DNA of 64,000 bases from Adiantum capillus-veneris (lineage: Eukaryota > Streptophyta > Polypodiopsida > Polypodiales > Pteridaceae), in assembly GCA_014529385.2 (NCBI GenBank), contig CM043945.1, positions 139,283,241-139,347,240 of the forward strand, given 5' to 3'. Below, piece by piece: positions 53,001-61,501 of this stretch. Position numbers and translations under genes: made by a program. The first letter of the stretch is position 1; every line of letters starts with the position of its first letter. The notes under the pieces are model-generated. The model was not told the origin of the DNA. It did not search any database and saw nothing but the letters and a program-made list of their open reading frames with translations.

Positions 53001-53218
53001 CTAACAGCTGCAATCCTTGCAGCAAGACTTGCAACATCCTCAATATCGCCTACATCTTCAGAACCAGGACGTACATCAATGCCCTGCACAATGTTCCAGA
53101 CACCTTTTGACACAAGAACGTGTTGCATCATATAAGCCCACATAGGGTAGTTGTCCCCATCCAACCTGTCCTCAGCAGCAAACATCTTGAACACATCTGT
53201 GTTGTTGTTGTCAGCCAT
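50045..53218 (-). CDS. Copia-B Gag-protease-integrase-reverse transcriptase polyprotein (premature stop)
   Basis: The likely start is ATG 53218 (MADNNNTDVF); codons upstream lie in the leader. Domains in order: UBN2-type gag (RLDGDNYPMWAYMMQ); a zinc knuckle reading CHYYKANDHLIKSYP, in which two of the three Cys are Tyr; protease WYFDSGATKHITSH; pre-integrase LWHARFGHLNF with the HHCC pair; integrase with Asp in HSDVCGP, Asp in RSDRGGEY and Glu in NGVAERKN (DDE complete); GYRLYHP C-terminal block; reverse transcriptase start (GTKWVYKLKR, HKARLVAKGYAQ, SDIVTAFLNGDI). The stop at 50045-50047 falls inside the reverse transcriptase, before YVDD. Confidence 0.93.
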   Translation of the reverse strand: MADNNNTDVFKMFAAEDRLDGDNYPMWAYMMQHVLVSKGVWNIVQGIDVRPGSEDVGDIEDVASLAARIAAVRVVLPTAEQARWDVKDAQAHALIALSVKRTIIPHIRSAKSAKQAWDILAGLYASRNEAKIALLRKELESKIMHEEDDMETFLASVKDINEQLISAGEVISDSSLVQTVLDALPDSYQTFASTWRLMTQGNPEVVKFDALCTLLLQESLSRKNRTRQRAVEQAFIASQRKGGNSNAATSYGSAASGKISVPNASAGSTSSGNSGDKGKKKMRCHYYKANDHLIKSYPKLKAKEAKKKEGGSTANAGSTTNAAIVESSVKGDCDADVDAEWAFSAECTYNPAVHDACLSVAADSHVWYFDSGATKHITSHRELFTSLESVPHGNSVTCANNASYPVQGVGKIVLTAANGSSFTLVDALYVPGIKKNLLSVSALARLGLVVKFVDDRCTVHDLSFGDEIVASGLLCRGLYKLTLYDKCGQNFSNAVADSRAISDAKLWHARFGHLNFASLLRLQKSDMVASLPPLEAPIKHVCEGCILGKMQRSKFPKDGSIRATCRLQLVHSDVCGPMQTPSLGNYLYFVTFIDDYSRHAWVFPLKAKSEVFMCFKQFLAMAENVSKCTMGTLRSDRGGEYMSHEFNAFLASRGIKHQCTVPYTPQQNGVAERKNRSLTEMARCMVKSQALPHSFWLEAIMCATYVLNRCPTKALQSITPYEAWHDRKPSIEHMRVFGCLAYALVPQVQRRKLDDKAVKCIFVGYSAESKGYRLYHPQTKRILVSRDVVFVEDSVQPLLSCTRDSNVSSQDIYDTLLPLFSGGNTNVSSNEANVQPMGVSENVLEQPITDADVHDVLDEERAENEQARGMPKWLVHTLRDSKLDAPLSSRTRSGSRHASYASDCYALAVSSLHDVEEPLSFDEAQNSENWIAAMKSEYDALIENDTWTLCDLPPGKKAIGTKWVYKLKRKPDGEIDRHKARLVAKGYAQQKGIDYEETFAPTCRMTTVRFLCALAAHFGWDVHQSDIVTAFLNGDIFEEVYVTQPRGFVIKGQEDKV

Positions 53219-53526
53219 GGTAAATGCTACACCTGATGTGAAAACTGCCCGAAAATAGGAGAAATGGAGCGGGAACAACTTGTGCTATATAGCACAAACC
53301 GTAGAAGACTATAAGGCACCTGTTATGCAGAAAACGGCACTGACAGAAAATCTGCACAAAATGACGAAATAACCTGTGCAGTACTGCCCGTAGTGGAAAC
53401 GGAGGCCGAAATGAGCCCAAATCAAAATTCTGACCTACGAACGCTTGCCAAAGCTCACTGAAATCGGAGAAAGTGAGCAGGCGTGTGCTGGAGCAGCTGG
53501 CGACTAAGCCCGGGAGGACGTGACCT

Positions 53527-53538
53527 GCTCTGATACCA
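53527..53538 (-). other. Copia-B primer-binding site (initiator-Met tRNA)
   Basis: TGGTATCAGAGC on the minus strand, two bases inside the 5' LTR. Confidence 0.95.
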
Positions 53539-53540
53539 AT

Positions 53541-53767
53541 TGTTGGAATTAGGGTTGCAGAGAAACACACACAGCTTGGAGAAGACGAAGGAAGCTCAAG
53601 GCACACAATAGAGAGTGTGTTACTTAGTGTGCAATGGAAAGATAGATAGCCCTAGAGTGATGGGCGTATATACAATGCACGGGGGAAAAAACCTCCTAAA
53701 GAGGGAAAAAATGCCCCGGCGGTCCTAGTGTGTTCACACACATCACTACCACATGTATATGGTAACA
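53541..53767 (-). repeat. Copia-B 5' LTR
   Basis: 227 bp with two substitutions relative to 48630-48856. CTCAC follows at 53768. Confidence 0.96.
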
Positions 53768-53772
53768 CTCAC

Positions 53773-54398
53773 GAGATGTATTCTCCTAAACAAACCCTTC
53801 AAGTTGCTGCATGTAGACATCCTCATCGAGATCCCCATGAAGAAATGTTGTCTTCACATCCATTTGGACAAGTTCCATGTCCTCAATTACTACAAGACCA
53901 AGTATGGTTCTAAGTGTTGTCATCTTGACCACAGGCGAGAAGATTTCATCAAAATGGACTCTCTTTTGCTATTTGAACCCTTTGGCTACAAGTCTAGCCT
54001 TGTATTTTGGATTTGGATCACCTGAGGTAAATTTCTTCTTGTGAACCCATTTGCAAGGTAAGGCTTTCGCATCATTTGGCAGTTCTACCAAGTCCAAGTG
54101 TCATTAGCCAGAATCGAGTTATGCTCAAATTGCATAGCCTGCTCCCACTTCACCACATCATCCGCCATCATGGCTTCTTGGTAGCATCTTGGCTCACCGC
54201 AATCGGTCAACATGATGTAATCAAGACCTGGCTAGAAATGCGTAGGTGGACGAGAGACTCTAGTAGACCGTCTCACTCCTTGACCATTGCTAGCGCTCCC
54301 TCTGGAGCATTGCTAGTGCAAGGTACATCACTAGCCCGCTGAGTTGATTTCACTGTCTCTGAGGCAACATCCTCAAAAGTGACTCTCCGAATCTCTAT
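53773..54398 (-). pseudogene. Copia-C reverse transcriptase, upstream half
   Basis: Minus-strand pieces read ARLVAKGFK, VHFDEIFSPVVKMTTL and MDVKTTFLHGDLDEDVYMQ, interrupted by stops. Reading continues across Copia-B into CKLKKALYGLKQ at about 48620. Confidence 0.75.
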
Positions 54399-55042
54399 TT
54401 ACTTGATAGGTTGTTTATGCATCTTCGATTCATTGAAGATCACATCTGAATTACAGATGACTCGACAAGATTTCGGGTGCCAGAGACGATATCCCATCTC
54501 TCCATCTGCACCATATCCAATGAAAATACATTTGTGTGACTTTGGCTCTAACTTTTGGCGAAGTTGTTTAGGCACGTGAGCATAAGCTTCACAACCAAAA
54601 ACACATAGATGGTCATAGTGGGGCTTACGTTCGAACCATAATTCTTCTGGAATTTCATAATTCAATGGCATACTAGGCGAACAATTTATAATGTGCACTG
54701 TGGTCAAGACGGCTTCTGCCCAAAAGCCTTGTGTGAGATTTTCCCTAGAAAGCATGGCTGTGATTCTTTCGTGAATCAAACGATTCATGTGCTCACAGCA
54801 ACTCCATTTTGAGCTGGTGTGTATGGTGCAGTAAACTGCCTTTTAATTCCCCTTTTAGCACAGAAATTGTCAAACTCCTTGGAGACATACTCTCCACCGT
54901 TGTCAGTTTGCAACCTCTTGAGTTTCTTGCCAAACTGATTCTCAACGAGTGCTAAAAATTTCTGGAACATAGGAAGAACTTGATCCTTATGTTTCAAAGG
55001 ATATGCCCACACCTTTCGAGTAGAGTCATTTATGCATATCAC
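54399..55042 (-). pseudogene. Copia-C integrase core and C-terminal block
   Basis: 55042-54785 holds STRKVWAYPLKHKDQVL, LQTDNGGEYVSKEFDNFC (Asp 2) and YTPAQNGVAVST, where the catalytic Glu is lost at a frameshift near 54785. 54788-54399 continues with MNRLIHERITAMLSRENL, GFWAEAVLTTVHIINCSP, KCIFIGYG and GYRLWHPKSC. Confidence 0.85.
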
Positions 55043-55055
55043 AAAATAGAGTCAT

Positions 55056-55373
55056 CTATGCACACAAAATAGCTAGCCCCCCTAGAGATTTGGTTGACAT
55101 AGGACCACAAACATCAATATGCACTAAATCTAGAGGTTCATCTCGCTTTTGACCCAATGGTAAGTGCACGGACCTAGTCTGTTTTCCAAAGATACAATAC
55201 TCACAAACAGGAAAGTCAACATAAGACAAGACAGGTAAGTAGGCAAAACGTGTCAGAGTTCTCATTCCTTTTTGGCTAATATGACCTAGCCGGCAATGCC
55301 ACAACTCAGTAGATGGAAGCTCGGCTATAGATATGTAATCATGACCAGCATCTGACACATGAATGGAATACAA
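55056..55373 (-). pseudogene. Copia-C pre-integrase and first part of integrase
   Basis: ELWHCRLGHISQKGM and FPVCEYCIFGKQTRS form the HHCC zinc region. LVHIDVCGPMSTKSLGG carries Asp 1. The frame breaks near 55056 next to a short ACAAAATA-type duplication. Confidence 0.85.
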
Positions 55374-55427
55374 GGTACCATGCTTCTGACCTTTGAGTAC
55401 AACAAGATTACCTTTGTCTACTATCCA

Positions 55428-55715
55428 CTAACCATTGCCAAATTTGGTGTTGTAGCCCAAATCATCAAGCTGGCCAATAGAAATCAATCTTTTAGTCAAC
55501 TTGGGCACATGTCTGACATTACATAAAGTAAAGTGTGCGCCGCTCCTTAGATGCAATTTGACGTTGCCAACACCCTCAATGCCTAGTTCATAAGCATCAC
55601 CAAGTCTCACTTTGCCACAAGAGTGAGAATAAGTAGAGAACCACTCTCTATGTGGTGTCACATGGAAACTCACACTAGAATCTACTATCCAATTTTGTGC
55701 ATATATACTACGCAT
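55428..55715 (-). pseudogene. Copia-C protease region
   Basis: NWIVDSSVSFHVTPHREWFS shows Asp-Ser-Ser where Asp-Ser-Gly is expected. KVRLGDAYELGIEGVGNVKL and NVRHVPKLTKRLISIGQLDD follow, matching Copia-A's equivalent. Confidence 0.82.
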
Positions 55716-56421
55716 CTTCTATAACAAGAGCCTCGACAAGTAGATCTATTGTGAAGACCAATACGTCAGAGGTAAGTGGCATAACAACCGCTGGAAGAGT
55801 CTCTACTATAGGAGAATTTGAAGACTCTAGCACATTGATCTCCTCTAACTTTGCTTTGCCCTTGTTTGAATCATCAGACTTAGAAGTCTCACCGGATTTT
55901 TTATCCTTCTTGCTTTGCTCCCATTTCTTGGAATCCTTCTTCACATGCCTTTTTTTATGGCAGTGATAGCACTCAACATTATGCATAGAACCCCGAGACT
56001 TACTGCGTGAGCCCCCACGTTCCTTGCTTTTGGCACGACTTTGAGTGCGACCCCTCTGTCTATCACTAGCAACATACGCATCACCATCCTTCTTGCCTTC
56101 GAGAGATTTCCTGCGAATCTCCTCGGTAAACAGACTCCAAAGGACGTCATTGTACACTAGATCGGTACCTAGTGCTGAGTTGCTAATCGTAGTACAAAAC
56201 ATACCGCAAGACGAGGTTAAACTACATAGCAAGAATATACATTTGATTTCCTCATCAAAGACCAAACCCTGAGTGGTCAACTGAGTGAAAATGATATTGA
56301 ACTCATTAATGTGAGTAGAAATAGTGATCTCTTCCTTCATAAGATGGTCAAACAATTTATTCTTCAAGAAAACCTTATTAGTGGCACTTATCCCATATAT
56401 CTCTAGCAGTTCTTTCTCCAA
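55708..56421 (-). pseudogene. Copia-C Gag
   Basis: A 237-codon frame with UBN2-type sequence (LKNKLFDHLMKEEITIST, INEFNIIFTQL), an Arg/Ser-rich basic stretch (RTQSRAKSKERGGSRSKSR) and the knuckle CYHCHKKRHVKKDS, in which the last Cys is Ser. The N-terminal part extends in broken frames to a likely start at 56648 (MSSSGEKDIYNIQKFDATN). Confidence 0.83.
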
Positions 56422-56648
56422 CTATAGTAAAGTACACAGATTCGGCCAAATGCAAACGGAGGGTAGATTTGTCCTTAGCATCAAGTTCTCCCTCTCAACA
56501 TCTGTATACTCGCCCTCTGGGCGCTCCATGATAGGATCTAGCTATCCTTTTTGTATAAGAACATCTTGAATATGCTCTTTCGAGATAGCCAGATTCGTCG
56601 CATCAAATTTTTGGATATTGTAAATATCCTTTTCACCACTAGATGACA

Positions 56649-57769
56649 TGACTGCAAGCTAAAGATAATATGGCAATAAACACTAGTAATTTTGGAAAAA
56701 ATTGGATAGAGTTTTTCGAGAAAAACTGACAGAATCTCAATCCAAAATTGTCACAAGAGATTAGTAACGCATAAAAATTAATGCTCTTAGAGCATAAGAC
56801 GGACGCATCAACCACTAACTGTGCATAAAAAATAAAAAAACTGACCCAAGACTGCCAACACGGCATCAAATGCGCCTAGCCCTCTCTGTACATGTCCTAT
56901 GGCGAGGCCACGAAAAAGGGGTACTCCAACCACCTTTATGAGAGAAAGGATCTCAACATTCGAGAATCCCCCAGCTAAAGAAAACCTCACGCTATCGACC
57001 CTCACAAAAGGTTATGCAGACAAGAAACCAGCCCAGTCTGAGACAGGGCCTCCGAACCGAGTCTCAGAAACGGTCGGGACTGCCAGAAACAAGCCAAATT
57101 GGCTCCACAAATGGTATATATGGCAGTTTCCGCAACTCAACGTACATCCACTGTCAACAATACTGCAAGGTGCAATATACGCGCTCAAACAGGCGCCAAA
57201 CAAAAATATGCAAGCAGTAAACAAATCCCTGCGTGGAGTAAATCGCTCTCAAAAGAGCTCAAGCACTATCAAAAGTGCCAAAACAATGCATATTCCCATC
57301 AAATACTCCCACTGAAATCTATACTGATGCAAAACACTGCAACCTGTAAGAAACATGGATGTCATGTATGTATGCAAGAACCTAAGAGGAGACAGATGCC
57401 TGAAAAACCTGAGACAATGTAGATGCCAAAAAGTGCTCCTAATTAGTCCATAAACACCATCTCAATAGCACATAATAGCCATAAAGCGGCTATATACCAT
57501 CCCAAAATAGTCTCTGAACAACCTGCACCTGTATCATGTACCTGTACATATATTTGTAGCAAAGTGGAGTTGAGAAATACAACTCCTGAAGCGTAGCTCG
57601 GATGAAGCTTTTGACTGTAGGAACAGCTTTGAAAGGGGGGTAAAACCTCAGGAAACTTACTAGAAACTATCTCAAAACTTTGAATATGCTGATGCCGAAA
57701 TCGGAAACCTGTTTGCACTTTTGAAAGTGCACGCACGTGTGGATGCAAAAACGACAAGCACAAATCTAT
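56649..57769 (-). other. Copia-C untranslated leader
   Basis: About 1.1 kb between primer site and gag with no supported frame, similar in length to the Copia-A leader (41541-42616). It contains the conserved block 56944-56976. Confidence 0.7.
56944..56976 (-). other. Conserved leader block shared with Copia-A
   Basis: 33 bp identical to 41937-41969, with looser similarity continuing for roughly 40 bp to the right. It can fold into the hairpin described for the Copia-A copy. Confidence 0.8.
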
Positions 57770-57781
57770 GCTATGATACCA
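57770..57781 (-). other. Copia-C primer-binding site
   Basis: TGGTATCATAGC on the minus strand, one mismatch from the initiator-Met site TGGTATCAGAGC. Confidence 0.88.
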
Positions 57782-57783
57782 GT

Positions 57784-57987
57784 TGAAGGTGGTGCGGGAA
57801 GCATGTGTGCAAGTGCGAGAGCAGAGAGAGAGTGAGAGACATGCTTTGGGTGGAGCGCACAACAACGTTATCCTGTTGTTTGCAGGTCCTTATTCTGTTG
57901 TATTAAAGAATAAGTGTATACATCGTTAAGTTAGTAGATGGGTTAGTAGTAAGTGGGATGTCTGACCAGTTGGCCTGAATCCCAACA
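57784..57987 (-). repeat. Copia-C 5' LTR
   Basis: 204 bp, diverged from 47268-47467 by substitutions and small indels, followed by GGAAC. Confidence 0.93.
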
Positions 57988-58836
57988 GGAACTGTATCTA
58001 GTTAAAGCTAGGAGACCTAGCTTCCCCAATGCATCCAAATGGATGATGTCTCTCAGTACTACTCCCCCAACTAAGGCCATCTACTGGCCACAGGGGAGTA
58101 TGTTCTCCCACCCACCTTCCCTTCCCCTATTTTTCCTACTCCAGTTCATGTTCTACTTAATGCTAGAAGCTGGAATGTGTCTCTGGACAGGAAGTAGTGG
58201 CACTTTAAGTTCAAGTCTGTGTGGAATAGTGGAATACCAACTAAACATTCAGTTCTTCTTTGGTTAATCTTGCATAAAGCTGTGTGGACAGGTAGTCGTA
58301 TGCAGAAAGCAGGGTTAGGGCCGGGCTTGTGTGTCAACTGACAAAGGGAAGTGGAGGATATCCCTCACCTTTTTATGAATTGTATAAAAATTCAAAGAAT
58401 GTTGGCTCCGCTCTATTCTTCACTGGATTTTTGCCCGAATTGGAAGCAGATGCTACTTGGAGACTCGGTCTCCACCTTTTCAGTTGTATGGAACAGAATT
58501 AGGGGTGAATTTTTATGGGTCATTTGGAAGGAGAGGAATAACAGGTTATTTGACGGCTCTTACCAGACTAAAAGTATGAGAACTATGTTTGCTACTCTTA
58601 ACTTGTAGGTTAACCAACTGAAGTTGGACCAGGTGTTTACCGACCGTATGGGATTTTACAACAGCTCAAATATAAACAAGCAACAAGAGGTGTTGCTTGA
58701 TGGGTCATATACTCACCTTCAAAGGATGATTGACGAGTGCATGAATGAAGGTGAAAAGCTACACAGGCAATACAATAACGGGAACAGGCTGTTCCAACAC
58801 AACCAAAAAGTTCTGAATGATCTTCCTAGATGCTGA
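57988..58836 (+). pseudogene. LINE ORF2, distal part with zinc-binding tail
   Basis: Reading resumes in phase with 47262 (the WEL codons sit at the target duplication). Pieces include MQKAGLGPGLCVN and VEDIPHLFMNCIKIQRML, the Cys/His tail of plant L1 ORF2 (zf-RVT type), then EFLWVIWKERNNRLFDG and a last frame from 58624 ending at a stop (58834-58836). A 134-bp 3' UTR follows, up to the poly(A). Confidence 0.82.
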
Positions 58837-58970
58837 ACATTATGATGTATATGAATTTAGCCTTGTAAATAGGTGGCCAGACGGTCTGTATGGTCATGAC
58901 ATGTTTTGTATCCGAGCATATCATGTAATTTTGTCCTTCTAATATAATTCACAAGCGGCCCCCTTTATGG

Positions 58971-58992
58971 AAAAAAAAATGACATCCATGAT
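58971..58992 (+). other. LINE poly(A) tail and 3' target-site duplication
   Basis: Nine A residues, one T, then GACATCCATGAT (58981-58992) matching 37015-37026. Confidence 0.88.
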
Positions 58993-59281
58993 AATTATTA
59001 TGTTGCAGGGTTCTCTTCCTTTCATTAGCATCGTCCCCCTCATCATGGTGATGATGATCCTGATTTGGATTTTAATCATGATGTAAATGATGATGTTCAT
59101 GATGTTTATTTAAAAGAAATGCATCCTCTGTGTCATCTAACTTATTTCCGTCGTCATCATCATCATCATCAAGACGTGGCTACCGTTCCTTTGAAGCTGG
59201 CAATGATCGCCACGATGATGAAGCTGGCAGTAGACATGAATTATCCTGAAAGAGGGCCTGAACGCCTACCTTCTCCTCGAG

Positions 59282-59284
<3 letters not shown>
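58993..59284 (+). other. Spacer with an Asp/His-rich frame
   Basis: An open frame to 59286 is built from GAT/CAT trinucleotide-rich DNA (DDDPDLDFNHDVNDDVHDV, RRHHHHHQD). TTATTATGTTGCAG just upstream looks like a splice acceptor, but there is no recognisable domain. It may be an exon relic or simply repeat-derived. Confidence 0.2.

Positions 59285-59363
<79 letters not shown>
59285..59363. repeat. (GA)n microsatellite
   Basis: About 39 uninterrupted GA units. Confidence 0.97.
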
Positions 59364-59365
<2 letters not shown>

Positions 59366-60212
59366 GTGCTTGCTCGCTTGCAATGTTCGACAAAAGCGAT
59401 AGGAACGAGCTCATTCACACCCGCATTGTAGCATTAGGGTTCGACCCCATCGCTAGACATGCCTGGTTTCGACAATGCACACTGCGCCCTCCTTGTTTCA
59501 ACCACACCCTCCTTATTTCAACCACGCATCGCTTGCGGGAACCAATGGAGCCTTCTTTTCCTTCTCTGGATCCAATGTTTGCTTCACACAAACACTCACC
59601 AAATTGAGATGAAAAGAGAATTCCCCGGCCATGTACTCTCGATGCTCTACACTAACTGAACACCATTAGTAATCCTTGCTCGGCCTCGCTCGAGTTCATA
59701 GCTTTTGGGGGTGTTATTGACTATGATTATTGCATTCTAGAGATCTACCACTCCCAATCAAATACATGGGCAATTTGTGAGCCACATTTCTCAATGGCAT
59801 CTCATCCCACTAGATGTCCTCAGCTATTCTTGGCTACAAGTTCTATGTGGATAATTATGATGGATATCTCACCAATTTTGATGCTGATTTGAAAGCATGG
59901 AGCAAAGGACAGATATTGAGTATAAGTGGTCTAGTTTCTTAGCTCATAGTGGTGGGGGATTCAAGGCTCTTTGCATTGTGCATATGCAGAGGTCAGAAAC
60001 AGGAATGCTTGAAGTTGTTTAAGGTGGATGTGGTTACCATGGATTGGAAAGGGGGTTAGTGAAATGCTATACAAGTTGTTCTCCCTCTTTGAGGACAGAG
60101 TTCACCAAAAACGAGCAAGCTTAAAATGTGCAGAGTCGTGTATGTATCAGATCCCCTTCCCCCCAAGAAATGCTTGCCCCGCAAGAACACACTTTGCTAG
60201 CAGTCCTCAAAA
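59364..60212. other. Unassigned spacer
   Basis: No frame, repeat end or RNA gene that I can support. Frames reach 78 codons without recognisable motifs. Confidence 0.5.
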
Positions 60213-60403
60213 TAAACCCACGTTTAGTGTAATCCCACCTACCAAATTTGAAATTTACCTCTAAATCTTATATTTAAAGGTGAAAAAACCTACAAATCTT
60301 TGAAAAAATTATTGTAATTTGGTGTAAAAACCTTCAAATTTTGTTGTTTCACATATGTAGGTTTGCCAAGTTTTTGGGAAAAAGTTTTTTTCGAGCACTG
60401 TTT
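60213..60403 (+). repeat. Short interspersed repeat, copy 1
   Basis: Similar in the same orientation to 60806-61012. Shared blocks include GTTTAGTGTAAT, TTTACCTCTAAAT, GTGTAAAAACCTTCAAATTT and TGTAGGTTTGCCAAGTTTTT. AAACC..A near the left and TAGGTTT near the right hint at short inverted ends. Confidence 0.75.
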
Positions 60404-60513
60404 GCTAGCCTCTGAAAGGGTGCGGACTCTCATGAGCTAGAGCAAAGGACAAAGGGCAAGCTCTACGATCAGTAAGCTGGTCCTGACTCCTCACGAACAC
60501 ACACACACACACA

Positions 60514-60515
60514 GC

Positions 60516-60562
<47 letters not shown>

Positions 60563-60603
60563 CCATAAGAGAGACACGATCCTAGAAGCTCTAAGGTGGG
60601 CGC

Positions 60604-60640
<37 letters not shown>
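60514..60640. repeat. (TC)n and (AG)n arms facing each other
   Basis: A GCG(TC)n run (60514-60558) and a CGCTAG(AG)n run (60601-60640) are separated by about 42 bp and are complementary over nearly 40 bp, so a long hairpin can form. A short (AC)n precedes them at about 60498-60512. Confidence 0.9.
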
Positions 60641-60641
<1 letters not shown>

Positions 60642-60805
60642 CCGTACAGCTGGGCAAGATTGAGCTTCAGGCAACGCAGGATTAACGTAGCCAGGTTCTG
60701 GTGAGAATGAGTCTTGCAAGTACTTAGTGCAAGAAATGCTCAATCCAATGATGAGCTGACTTAGTGGAACTGCAAGGAATAGGGCGATTCCAATCAATGC
60801 TAAAA

Positions 60806-61012
60806 AAAAACCTAGGTTTAGTGTAATTCCACCTACAAATTTTGAACTTTACCTCTAAATTTTATGTTGGAAGGTGAGAAAACCTACAAAATTTTGTAAA
60901 AATTAATGTAATTCGGTGTAAAAACCTTCAAATTTTGTCAATTTACCTCTATTGTTTCACATCTGTAGGTTTGCCAAGTTTTTGGACAAAAGTTTATTTC
61001 GAGCACTGTTTC
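60806..61012 (+). repeat. Short interspersed repeat, copy 2
   Basis: Direct copy of 60213-60403, with an extra TTTACCTCTA block before the right end. It ends in the shared CGAGCACTGTTT. Confidence 0.75.
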
Positions 61013-61430
61013 CAATGTGCAGTGATGTTGATGGGCCAGGTTGCAAAAGTGCAAAAGTGGGCCTGACTTGGAAAGCCTTCAAGAGATAGAATAAGAGTAA
61101 ATTGATCGATTCTAGACCGAATACCATGGGAAGTTGCCAGCGCAAGCTTTGGCTCTGAAATTTGAATGTGCTCAGTGCTCACGATGAGAGAGAGAGAGAG
61201 AGAGAGAGAAGAAAGCACTGAGCAGTGCTCAGGAAAAATCAATTTCATGAACATACAAAATTTCCTTTGAGATTCAAAGAGAAAATTTTACAAAATAAGT
61301 GACATTTTTTGCAATTTACTCTATTCTCCTAAGTATTTTCTCCTTCGCCCCCTCCCTTCAATCGGCTAATTTGTTTTTCCAACCAGCTCAAGGCTAAACT
61401 GAGGCACACTTTTCCTGAACACAAGAATGA

Positions 61431-61431
<1 letters not shown>

Positions 61432-61499
<68 letters not shown>
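61432..61499. repeat. Compound microsatellite (GT)n(GA)n
   Basis: About 16 GT units followed by about 18 GA units. Confidence 0.97.

Positions 61500-61501
<2 letters not shown>

Larger units (their letters stand above)
48630..53767 (-). mobile_element. Copia-B: nearly intact Ty1/copia element nested in Copia-C
   Basis: LTRs of 227 bp (48630-48856 and 53541-53767) differ at two positions by eye. The target duplication CTCAC is perfect (48625-48629 and 53768-53772). Primer site and polypurine tract are present. The single gag-pol frame is open except for one in-frame stop at 50045. It is the youngest member of the nested cluster, consistent with its position inside Copia-C. Confidence 0.97.
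47268..57987 (-). mobile_element. Copia-C: decayed Ty1/copia element carrying a nested Copia-B
   Basis: LTRs of 200 bp (47268-47467) and 204 bp (57784-57987), with a perfect target duplication GGAAC (47263-47267 and 57988-57992). A primer site with one mismatch and a polypurine tract are present. Without Copia-B the element is about 5.6 kb. Gag, protease, integrase, reverse transcriptase and RNase H pieces occur in Copia order with many breaks. It is the sister type of Copia-A, with similar gag, leader block and terminal motifs. Confidence 0.95.
37027..58980 (+). mobile_element. Full-length L1-type LINE, interrupted by two Copia insertions
   Basis: It begins after the 5' copy of GACATCCATGAT and ends in nine A residues followed by the 3' copy. 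Removing Copia-A and Copia-C with one target duplication each leaves about 5.55 kb. ORF1 has a CCHC-like knuckle. ORF2 has endonuclease, reverse transcriptase, post-RT and zinc-binding tail regions in normal order. Many stops and frameshifts show that it is inactive. The 12-bp duplication and poly(A) are the standard products of target-primed reverse transcription. Confidence 0.9.

Noticed and set aside
59180-59383. Ser-Leu repeat frame and similar Arg-Glu frames at other GA tracts
   Set aside because: Products of microsatellite translation with no unique sequence.
59420-59460. GGTTCGACCCC, resembling a tRNA T-arm (B box)
   Set aside because: No matching A box, anticodon stem or acceptor pairing could be drawn upstream, so it is not called a tRNA gene.
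61160-61240. GCTCAGTGC / GCACTGAGC inverted pair around a GA run
   Set aside because: Only 9 bp of pairing next to a microsatellite. Too little to define an element.
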